DNA of 64,000 bases from Propioniciclava flava (lineage in GTDB: Bacteria > Actinomycetota > Actinomycetes > Propionibacteriales > Propionibacteriaceae), in the NCBI RefSeq assembly GCF_004126535.1, contig NZ_PPCV01000001.1, forward strand, positions 310,001 through 374,000, written 5' to 3'. The position numbers and the translations under genes are program-made. Every line of letters begins with the position of its first letter. The stretch's first letter is position 1. The notes beneath the pieces are model-generated. The model was not told the DNA's origin. It saw nothing but the letters and a program-made list of their open reading frames with translations, and ran no database searches. Below, in pieces: positions 25,264 through 33,547 of the stretch.

Positions 25264-27033
25264 ATGATGCTCCGCCGACTCCGAGTCGAACACTTCCGTG
25301 GCATCGAACATATGGAGTGGGCTACAAATCGCCGTCTTGTCGGGCTGGTCGGAGCGGGCGACAGCACGAAGACCACGCTGCTGGATGCCATCGGGCTTGT
25401 GCTCAACCCGAACTACAATCCGCAGTTCTCCGACGCCGACTTCTTCGCCTTCGACCTCACCAAGAACATCGTGATTGAGGCGGTCATCACCCAGTTGCCG
25501 GACAACCTCGTCAAGGAGAGTCAGCTCGGCAAGGACCGCTCCGGGGTCATGCCGGACGGGTCGCTAGTGCATGATCCCGTCGATGACGCCGAAGAGTGCC
25601 TTGTGGTCCGACTCACCGTGACACCTGAACTCGAGCCCACATGGGAAGTCACCCGACCAGAGTCAGACGATGTCCGACCGATCACCGCGAACCAGCGACG
25701 CCAACTCGGCTTCTTCCGCCTGGGCGAGCGACCCGACTTCCACCTGCGCTGGGCACGCGGTTCAGCGCTGTCAGATCTGACCGGCGGCGATGGCGCCTCA
25801 TCCGTCGTCCTCGACGCGCACCGTGACGCCCGGGCGGCGGTGTTCAACGCGCAGCCCAACGCCCTGCATGCTGCGGCCGAAGCGGCGCAGAAGTCTGCGA
25901 GAGATTTCGGTGCAGCGGTGTTCAGCGGACTCCGTCCCGGCCTCGAACCCGGTTCGGCAGCTTCCGCGCACGCCTTGATCCTCCACGATGGCGACGTGCC
26001 GCTATCGAGCTTCGGACTCGGCACACGGCGGCTGACGAGCTTGTCGATCCAGGATTCGGCGATGGCTGGCGGGTCGATCATTGCCATTGACGAGGTCGAG
26101 CACGGTCTCGAGCCGCACCGGTTGGCGCAGACGCTTCGTCGCCTCAAGAAGCGCACTGATTCCGGCAACTTGCAGGTCATCATGACGACTCACTCGCCTA
26201 TCACGGTGGAAACGCTGAGCGCTGTCGACCTTGTCGTCGTGCATGCTGACGGTGCCGGTGGCACAGTCTGCTGGCCCGTACCCGAGGACCTCGACAACGT
26301 GCAGGGGACGCTTCGCAGCGCTCCGGATGCGCTCCTCGGTCGGCGGGTGCTGGTAGGAGAAGGGGCTACCGAGGTCGGGTTCTTGCGCGGTCTGATCCGC
26401 CACTGGGACGCCGAGCGGATTGCCGCGGATCTGACTCCCGCAGCCGCGATCGGCACTGTCCTGGTGAATGGCAGAGGCGGGACGCAGCCGACCCAGCGAG
26501 CCGGGAACTTCCGGCAGCTTGGCTACCCGACATGTCTGTTGATCGATAATGACGACCGCACCATCGATCTCTCGGTGACCAATGCCGAGAATGCCGGCGT
26601 CGTCGTGCATCGCTGGGCGTTCGGCAACGCACTCGAGGACGAAGTGATTCAGACCCTCCCGGCCGAGGGCCTGCAGGCGGTCGTCAACCTTGCCGTGGAC
26701 ATCAGGGGTGAACAGTCGATCCGAGCTGTGGTCAGTGCACAGCTGGGCAACAGACCGCTGACGGGTACCAACGTGGCCGCCTGGCAGGTTCAGGCTGAAG
26801 TCGATGAACCGACGATCCGCACGGCCATCGCGAACGCTGCCACCACAAAGGACAAGGAATGGTTCAAGCGCGAGGATCGAGGCGAGGAGCTGGCTGAGGT
26901 CGTCATCGCTCACTGGAGCGATCTTGGCGACACCAATCTGCTGAAGGTCATCGGCGATCTGCGAGCGTTCACCTATCCCTCAGCACCACACCCACCAACG
27001 CCGGAGGGCGCGGAGCAGCACGTCCATGGGTGA
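25264..27033 (+). CDS. OLD-family ATPase/TOPRIM nuclease (GajA-like)
   Basis: A 589-residue protein, close to the length of GajA. Start ATG 25264 has a GAGG site 7 nt upstream. The ABC-type ATPase comes first: P-loop GLVGAGDSTKTT (Lys36), signature-like LSSFGLGTRRL (about 248-257), Walker B SIIAIDEVEHGLEP (271-284), H-loop IMTTHSP. The TOPRIM domain follows: VLVGEGATE (Glu366, Glu370) and LLIDNDD (Asp428, Asp430), with Lys-rich KDKEWFK near 531. The P-loop is odd: Thr replaces the Gly before the invariant Lys. The next gene overlaps by 8 bp and encodes a UvrD-like helicase, the Gabija pairing. GajA nicks DNA when nucleotide is depleted (known for the family). Confidence 0.85.
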   Translation: MMLRRLRVEHFRGIEHMEWATNRRLVGLVGAGDSTKTTLLDAIGLVLNPNYNPQFSDADFFAFDLTKNIVIEAVITQLPDNLVKESQLGKDRSGVMPDGSLVHDPVDDAEECLVVRLTVTPELEPTWEVTRPESDDVRPITANQRRQLGFFRLGERPDFHLRWARGSALSDLTGGDGASSVVLDAHRDARAAVFNAQPNALHAAAEAAQKSARDFGAAVFSGLRPGLEPGSAASAHALILHDGDVPLSSFGLGTRRLTSLSIQDSAMAGGSIIAIDEVEHGLEPHRLAQTLRRLKKRTDSGNLQVIMTTHSPITVETLSAVDLVVVHADGAGGTVCWPVPEDLDNVQGTLRSAPDALLGRRVLVGEGATEVGFLRGLIRHWDAERIAADLTPAAAIGTVLVNGRGGTQPTQRAGNFRQLGYPTCLLIDNDDRTIDLSVTNAENAGVVVHRWAFGNALEDEVIQTLPAEGLQAVVNLAVDIRGEQSIRAVVSAQLGNRPLTGTNVAAWQVQAEVDEPTIRTAIANAATTKDKEWFKREDRGEELAEVVIAHWSDLGDTNLLKVIGDLRAFTYPSAPHPPTPEGAEQHVHG

Positions 27034-28495
27034 CGACTCCTCAATTGGCGACGCCGTTCAGGCGATGCTGGGCACATCGCCGTGCTCGGTAACGCTCCCC
27101 GCTGGTGCAGGCAAGACCGAGCTGATCGCGGCCGCAGCGGCGGACGTCGCCACACGAGGCGGCACAAGCCTCGTGCTGACCCACACGCATGCCGGCGTGG
27201 ATGCACTCCGTCGGCGGATGAAGAAGTTCGGGATCGCAAACGACGCAGTCTCGGTCCGCACGATCGACTCGTGGTCGTACGACCTCATCGCTCACTTCCC
27301 GGTGCTGGCAGGGCTCGCCGTGCCCGCCACGCCGAACTGGAGCAGGGTGGCGGACTACCACCGTGCCGCCGCGCGAACCGTGGGCACGGGGGCCGTGGAG
27401 CGAATGCTCAAAGTCAGCTACACGAACCTGTTCGTTGACGAGTATCAGGACTGCCTGACCGATCAACATGAGCTCGTGCTCGCGCTCGCTGCGGTTCTGC
27501 CCACGGCTGTGCTCGGCGATCCTCTACAGGGCCTGTTCAACTTCGGCAGGAACCAACCTGTCGACTGGTACTCGGACGTGCACCCGTACTTTCCGGCAGT
27601 CGACGTAGACCACCGCCCGCGCAGATGGGACCCGGACCACCAGGACCTCGGAGCATGGCTCGTCACCATCCGCGACCAGCTACTCAACGGATTGCCGATC
27701 GACCTCACATCGACGCCCGTCCAATGGATACAGCGATCTGATCCCCGAACCTACATAGGCGTCTGCTACGCAGCCCTACGGCTTGAAGGCACGATCGCCG
27801 TTTTGGGCCGGTTCAGGCCGGACTGCGTCAACGCCGCGGGCGCCTTAGGTGGCTCGTACTCGGTGATGGAGGCCATCGACGAAAAGGTGCCAATGGCCCT
27901 AGCCACCAAGATCGACACCAAAGGCGGCCCGGAAGTGGCTGCAGCCACCGTCGAGTTCGCGGTCGGTTGCACGAGCGGCATTCCGAGCCACATCTCGGCC
28001 GCCAAACGCAGGCAGCTCCGCGAGGGGGGATCGTTCACAACAAGGAACCCGGCCCTGAGGCCCGCCTATGAGGCGGTCGTCCAGGTACGCGATACTCCCA
28101 CTCCAGCCACGGTCGGCACTGCACTCCGACTTCTGAGCAAGCTCCCCGGCGTCACTATCCACTGCCGTGACGCATGGAACGAAGTCAGGCGATCTGCCGC
28201 TATGGCAGTGACCGACGGCTGCACGGTGACCGAAGCACTCGAACTCACGCGAGGCCACACCCGAGTCGCGGGACGGAGACCATCCGGGCGTGTGGTCTCA
28301 CGGCCACTACTCGTCAAGGGACTGGAGTACGACCACGTCATCATCCTCAACCCCGCCAACTACAGCGCACAGGAACTCTACGTTGCTCTCACCAGAGGGT
28401 CGAAGTCGGTCACAGTGATCAGCGACACCATGGTGCTTCCGGCCGTCAGAATGGCTACGCGTCCAGCGATGCCCCGACAATCTCACAAGGGATAG
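27026..28495 (+). CDS. UvrD/Rep-like helicase (GajB-like)
   Basis: A 489-residue superfamily 1 helicase: motif I TLPAGAGKTEL (Lys30), motif II FVDEYQD (138-142), a motif III-like VLGDPLQGLFNF, and motif VI QELYVALTRGSKSVTVI near the C-terminus. This is much shorter than UvrD and equals GajB in length. ATG overlaps the end of the upstream nuclease gene, so the two are co-translated. Family knowledge: GajB partners GajA in anti-phage defence. The KGLEYDHVIILNP motif (motif V) is intact, so the ATPase is probably functional. Confidence 0.85.
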   Translation: MGDDSSIGDAVQAMLGTSPCSVTLPAGAGKTELIAAAAADVATRGGTSLVLTHTHAGVDALRRRMKKFGIANDAVSVRTIDSWSYDLIAHFPVLAGLAVPATPNWSRVADYHRAAARTVGTGAVERMLKVSYTNLFVDEYQDCLTDQHELVLALAAVLPTAVLGDPLQGLFNFGRNQPVDWYSDVHPYFPAVDVDHRPRRWDPDHQDLGAWLVTIRDQLLNGLPIDLTSTPVQWIQRSDPRTYIGVCYAALRLEGTIAVLGRFRPDCVNAAGALGGSYSVMEAIDEKVPMALATKIDTKGGPEVAAATVEFAVGCTSGIPSHISAAKRRQLREGGSFTTRNPALRPAYEAVVQVRDTPTPATVGTALRLLSKLPGVTIHCRDAWNEVRRSAAMAVTDGCTVTEALELTRGHTRVAGRRPSGRVVSRPLLVKGLEYDHVIILNPANYSAQELYVALTRGSKSVTVISDTMVLPAVRMATRPAMPRQSHKG

Positions 28496-29934
28496 GTGGT
28501 GTTTCACGGAACATTGGGCAAGCTCCGGAAACCGCCCGGATCCCGGCTATAGGCACAGACCAAGAGGAACGGGCACCGCATCGCCCGGCCACGATCATCG
28601 CTAGTGCGGCCCCCACCGGCCTGGCTAGGAACCGCCCCGAGAGGTCAGGATCGGCCGCGACTTGCAGCCGCAAGTAGGTGCCGAACGCCAAAGCAACTGG
28701 TGGACTGCCGCCGGTGACGCTTGGTCGCCGCAACGCCTTGGTCGATGGAAACTGCCCGCGGCTGATGGCCCACACAATGAACGGCACCTAGGTCTACCCC
28801 ACCGCCCAGCTGGAACCTGCAGACCCACCACTGCCGCCAGACCTTCCACGGAGGAACCATCACGCCGCCCGATAGGCGCCGGCACCGACAGACAGCTTGG
28901 CGACCCGGCGAAGGAAGTCCGAACGTCGCGCCAGGGGGTCAAAGTTCGACCGGCGTTGACAACGCGCAGCGGGGGAACGTGGGGAACCTGCCCGTGACAC
29001 GCCTGTTCACAGGCCAGTAGGCCAGTCCGGCGGCCATGAGAGTCTGGGAACGTTTTTCGGTAACGCCGGTGGGTTCAGCCGACGAACCTCCTCCAACGAG
29101 ACGGCGCGGCACGGGTCGCGGGTGAATCGGTCGTAGGCCGGCACGACCTCGTCCCGCACTCACGCCTCGGCCGCACGGTCGCGGGCGGCCAGGCTCCGCA
29201 GGCCCGGACCACCTCGCTTTCGGACGCATACGCCCCCGACGCGGCCCGGGCACGCACCATGCCGGCCATCCCCAGCGGCAGGGTCACGCGCATCTGCCTG
29301 GTCGTCCGTACGGAGCACCTCACCGTCTGACTGAGTCCTACCCCCGGCTGGGGTAGCCGGGCCACCCTGACCACGATCCTCGGATCCTCCCCCCCCACAC
29401 CCCAACCAGACCTCCCCCACCCCGACAAGCACCTCTCCTACCCATCAGAGAAGCCTCCCCCTTCAATCACCAGGTCACCTCCACGCAACCGGCTCGCCTC
29501 GAAGACCCTAATTCACGAAGGAACACACCTTCTGCACCAAGGAATCGTGGTGATCGGTCTATTTGTGCCGCGTTCTGCGCATGTCTGCATGGAATAGCAC
29601 GTTTACTTCGGCTGGACCGGACTGATGTGATCCTGCCGAAGCGAATCACGGGCATCCGTCCTGGCGGCGAGCGTAGCGCGGAGACCCCCGAGGCGTCCGC
29701 GCACATGGCGGGTGGCCGATCCGGACACCGAGCATCAAGTTGCGCAAATGTGCTTGCTGGTCGTCCTGATCGTCACATTTCTGGGCATAGGGATAGGTAG
29801 AAGGGCTTACTTCGGCGGCGATTTTGTCCGAATCGAGCCGTTTTTTCGGCTTAGGGATATGAGAGCCCGTTTCGGCGGTGGCCACGCAGGGCGTGTTCGT
29901 CTGCCTGTACTGGAGTGAGGAGGTGGTCGTGGTG
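28496..29934. other. 1.4-kb stretch without an intact gene
   Basis: Between the helicase gene and the first relaxase no frame on either strand has a convincing protein or ribosome site. It contains the broken parD-like gene at 29075-29293 (minus strand) and, from about 29480, sequence visibly poorer in G+C. A small hairpin (AGCCG 29836-29840, CGGCT 29847-29851) with a T6 loop lies 80 bp before the relaxase. The last part could include the transfer origin of the old element, but I see no recognised nic site. Confidence 0.6.
29075..29293 (-). pseudogene. Broken ParD-like antitoxin gene
   Basis: Reading left from ATG 29293 gives MRVTLPLGMAGMVRARAASG then AYASESEVVRA, the ribbon-helix-helix start of ParD/CC2985 antitoxins. 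The expected continuation GLRSLAARDRAAEA appears in another frame, implying a 4-base loss. It is then cut by TGA where Trp is expected, after which RDEVVPAYDRFTRDP resumes. Two independent lesions make it a pseudogene. No ParE-type toxin frame is recognisable beyond it. Confidence 0.65.
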
Positions 29935-32611
29935 ATGGGGATGCACAAGCTGACGGCCGGATCGGGGTATGAGTACCTGACTCGGCAGGTGGCCCGCAAT
30001 GATTCGGCCACCCCGGGCCGCTCCCGGCTGGCCGACTACTACGAGGAGAAGGGCGAGGCGCCCGGGGTCTGGGTGGGATCAGGCCTGGCCGGCATCGACG
30101 GCCTCAATCCGGGCGACGTGGTGACCGCTGAGCAGATGGACTTCCTGTTCGGGAAGGGCCTGCATCCACTGGCCGCCGAGCGCCTTGCCGCTCTGGGGCC
30201 GGATGCGACCGAGCAGGAGCGGCGCGACGCGGTCCGGCTGGGCCGGCCCTATCGGCTCCCGGACCCCGGCCACAGCCTGTTCCGGCAGGAACTCACCCAC
30301 CGCTACGCCGCCTGGAACCTCGACCATGGCAACAAGCCCACTGCGAAGCTGCCCGACGACGTCCGAGCGCGGCTGCGCACCACGTTGGCGATCGAGTGGT
30401 TCACCGCCATGGAGCACCACCCCCCGAGCCCGCGCCAGCTGGCCGGGTTCATCACCAGGATGTCGCGGCCGCCGGCCACGCCGGTGTCGGGCTACGACTT
30501 GACGTTCTCGCCGGTGAAGTCGGTGTCGGCCCTGTGGGCGATCGCCGACCAGCACACCGCCGACCTGATCGAGAAGGCGCACTGGGCTGCGATCACCGAG
30601 GCGCTGGCGTTCATCGAGGCCGACGTACTCAAGACCCGCAAAGGGCATGCCGGAGTCGAGCAGCTCGACGTCCGAGGGCTGGTCGCGGTCGCGTTCGTGC
30701 ATCGGGACAACCGGACCGGTGACCCGGACCTGCACACCCACGTGGCGGTGGCGCACAAGGTCCAAGCGATCAGCGACGGGCAGTGGCGGGCGATCGACGG
30801 CCGGGCGATGCACCAGGCGATCACCGCCGCCTCGGAAACCTACAACACCGCCCTGGAAGCCCACCTGGGTGCGGCGCTCGGGCTGCGATTCATCGACGTG
30901 CCCCGCACGGACGGCAGGCGGCCCGTCCGGGAGATCGCCGGCATGGATCCGCGGCTGATCCAGCTGTGGTCGACCCGGCGGCGGGAAATCAGTGTCCGTG
31001 CCGGCGAGCTGGCCGGCATGTTCCACAACGAACACAGCCGCCCACCCACGGCCGCGGAGCGGCAGGAGCTGTACCAGCAGGCCACCCTCGAGACCAGGGA
31101 GGCCAAGCACGAACCGCGCTCCCTCGCCGAAGAGCAGGCCGCCTGGGCCCGCCAGGCTCTCGATCAGATCGGCGAGGACGGTCTGCAACAGATGTTCAGC
31201 CGCATGTTCAACCAGCCCCGGCTGCACGCACCCGCCCTCGACCCGGACTGGTGTCGGCAGCTGGCCGCCAACGTGATCAGGAATGTCGAGGAGGGCCGGG
31301 CGGAGTGGCAGACCTGGCACGTCCGCGCCGAAGCCCAACGCTGCGCCCGCGCCGCCGGCATCCGGTGGGACCAGCTCGACCAGGCCATTCCACGGCTGGT
31401 CGAGGTCGCGCTGGCCATGTGCGTCAGCCTCGACCCGCCCGAGGACGGCATCCGCGAACCCGACACGCTGCGCCGCGCCGACGGGACCCCGGTGTACCGG
31501 GTGGCCGGATCGACCCGCTACACCTCCCAACGCGTCCTGTTCGCCGAACAACGCATCATCGACGCCGCCGGACGCACCGGCGGACGCACAGCTGGCTACA
31601 ACTCGGTGGATGTCGCCCTGCTCGGCGAACACGCCAACGGCACCGAACTGAACCCCGGCCAGGCCCAGCTCGTCCGCGATCTGGCCACCTCCGGACGACG
31701 CGTCCAACTCGCCCTCGCCCCGGCCGGGACCGGCAAGACCACCGCCATGCGCACCCTCGCCAACGCCTGGACCAACAGCGGCGGCACCATCCTCGCCCTC
31801 GCCCCCTCAGCCACCGCCGCCGCCCAGCTCGGCGAAGAACTCGGCCACAGCATCCACGCCGACACCCTCCACAAGCTGGTCTACGAGATCGGGCAGGCTC
31901 GGCCGGCCGAGTGGGCCCAGTCAGTGAATGCGAACACGATGCTGATCATCGACGAGGCCGGGATGGCCGATAACCCTGCGCCTGGACTACGTGATCGGCT
32001 GGGCCCTCGACCGCGGCGCCAGCATCCGGCTCATCGGCGACGACCAACAGTTGGGCGCGATCTCGGCCGGCGGCATCCTGGCCGACATCGTCACCGCTCA
32101 CGGCGCGGTCCGGCTCGACCAAGTAATGAGGTTCACCGATCCCGCCGAAGCCCACGCCACCCTTGCCCTCCGTGACGGCGACCCCGCCGCCCTCGGCTAC
32201 TACCTCGACCACGACCGCGTTCACGTCGGCGATGTCACCACCACGTCCGAGCAGCTGTTCGACGCCTGGCTCACCGACAAACGGGCTGGGCTGGACGCCA
32301 TCATGCTCGCCGGCACCCGCGAGCTTGTCGCCGTCCTCAACCAGCAGCCCCGCGAGCAACGCCTGGCCGGCAGCCGACCACGGCACGAAGCCACCCTGGC
32401 CGACGGCAACCGGGCCTCGGTCGGCGACACCGTCGTGACCCGACGCAACGACCGTCGACTGCGCGCCGGCAACGGCTGGGTCAAGAACGGCGACCGGTGG
32501 GACGTCGATGGCGTCCACCCCGACGGGTCACTCGACGTCCACAACCCGTCCACCCACCGGCGGGTCAGTCTGCCGGGCGGCTACGTCACCAACCACGCCG
32601 AGCTCGGCTAG
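29935..32611 (+). pseudogene. MobF relaxase/helicase (TraA-like), 5' part, frameshifted and interrupted
   Basis: The gene starts at ATG 29935 or GTG 29929 after AGGAGG. N-terminal MHKLTAGSGYEYLTRQVARN with DYYEEKGEAPGVWVGSGLAG is the MobF relaxase domain; the metal site is in HRDNRTGDPDLHTHVAVAHK. The helicase domain has APAGTGKTTAMRTL and IIDEAGMAD. At about 31972 one extra A (GATAACC for expected GATACC) shifts the frame; in the new frame LRLDYVIGWALDRGASIRLI and GDDQQLGAISAGGI continue the helicase. The gene then ends at a TAG created at the insertion junction 32609-32611. Its 3' part lies at 42331-43735. Confidence 0.88.
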
Positions 32612-32639
32612 CCGAGGTACCGCAAACGCACTCACCTGT
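32603..32639 (+). other. Left attachment junction (attL) of the serine-integrase element
   Basis: The core CTCGGCTA at 32603-32610 is relaxase sequence on its left and element sequence on its right. The element side (32611-32639) reads GCCGAGGTACCGC, AAACGCAC, TCACCT and pairs as an inverted repeat with the element side of the right junction. Confidence 0.8.
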
Positions 32640-32758
32640 GATCGTGCGCGTTTGCGCAGCCCCAGTGTATCGGTGCGTTGCAGCGGCGTCTCCGGGGCAA
32701 GCCTGACGCTGAAGGGTCGCGGGATCAGCGGGCAGGGTTCGCGTTGCCGGTCGAGCAT

Positions 32759-32789
32759 AGAGTAGTAAAAGTAAGAATCGTGGTACTCT
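32759..32789 (+). promoter_or_regulatory. Candidate promoter/operator of AbrB-like gene
   Basis: AGAGTA (32759-32764) and TACTCT (32784-32789) are inverted 6-bp arms. TACTCT lies 7 nt before ATG 32796, where a -10 box would give a leaderless transcript. The AbrB-like product may bind here. Evidence is modest because the arms are short. Confidence 0.35.
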
Positions 32790-32795
32790 CGATGC

Positions 32796-33029
32796 ATGGA
32801 AGCAGACGCGCGATCGGAAGGCAAGTGGATCAGCACGGTGCGGCTCGGCCCGAAGTCGCAGATCGTGATCCCGAAGGAAGTGCGGGACATGTTTGGCCTT
32901 GGGCCGGGAGATTCCCTGCTCCTCATGGCCGACGTGGAGCGCGGCATCGCGCTGGTCGATCCCGCCGAGTACGCCGATGTGATGAGCAAGGTGCTGGGCT
33001 CGCCTCCTCGCAAGGAGGGCCGTCCATGA
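32796..33029 (+). CDS. AbrB/MazE/SpoVT-family DNA-binding protein
   Basis: A 77-residue protein with the swapped-hairpin AbrB fold: TVRLGPKSQIVIPKEVRDMF, GLGPGDSLLLMADVERGIAL. Such proteins are antitoxins or transition-type regulators. Its stop overlaps the ATG of the membrane-protein gene (ATGA), so the two are coupled. With a small membrane protein as partner, a toxin-antitoxin-like pair is possible but unproven. First gene inside the left end of the element. Confidence 0.85.
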   Translation: MEADARSEGKWISTVRLGPKSQIVIPKEVRDMFGLGPGDSLLLMADVERGIALVDPAEYADVMSKVLGSPPRKEGRP

Positions 33030-33460
33030 TGTCTTCGCCGAGACGATCCCGGCCCTGGCACCTGTGGCTGATCGTCGTCGTCGCCACGTTCTTCATGTCG
33101 GTGGGCCTGTACGACTTCGTCATGGTCGCCACCGGGAATCAGGCGTATCTCACCGACAGATACACCCCGGAGGGTGTCGCGTACTTCGCGGACTACCCGT
33201 GGTATCTCCTCGTCTTGTTCGGGATCAACGTCATCGGCGTGATGCTGGCGCTGATCGTCTCTTTGTGGAACCCACGCGTCGCGATGTGGCTCGCACTCGT
33301 CTCGGGCGCCGCTGATGTCGTGCTGCTTCTGGTCACGATCTTCTTCCGTGACCGGTTCGCGGCCATCGGCACCGGGCTCACTCTGCAGGACATCGCGATC
33401 TGCATTGGCATCTTCGTGCTCGCCGAGTACTTCCGGAGGCTCGCGAAACGGGACAGATGA
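33026..33460 (+). CDS. Small four-helix membrane protein paired with AbrB-like gene
   Basis: A 144-residue protein. Start ATG 33026 (or 33029) follows AAGGAGG. Four hydrophobic segments are evident: LWLIVVVATFFMSVGLYDFV, YPWYLLVLFGINVIGVMLAL, the segment with ALVSGAADVVLLLVTIF, and LTLQDIAICIGIFVLAEYF. No family is recognised. Coupling to an AbrB-like gene suggests that its expression is tightly controlled. Confidence 0.72.
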   Translation: MMSSPRRSRPWHLWLIVVVATFFMSVGLYDFVMVATGNQAYLTDRYTPEGVAYFADYPWYLLVLFGINVIGVMLALIVSLWNPRVAMWLALVSGAADVVLLLVTIFFRDRFAAIGTGLTLQDIAICIGIFVLAEYFRRLAKRDR

Positions 33461-33547
33461 ACCGTCTCGCGCTCCGGCGGGAGACCAGAGGTACACGCCT
33501 CAGCCGATGGCGCCGAGCCGATCTGGCACGAACCACTCTGAGCCGCG

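Noticed and set aside
25264-28495. PARIS (AriA/AriB) as alternative identity of the ATPase module
   Set aside because: The TOPRIM domain is fused to the ATPase and the partner is a UvrD-like helicase, not a separate DUF4435 nuclease.
28455-28942. Short minus-strand frames after the helicase gene
   Set aside because: No ribosome sites, no recognisable motifs, and several mutually overlapping frames of similar quality.
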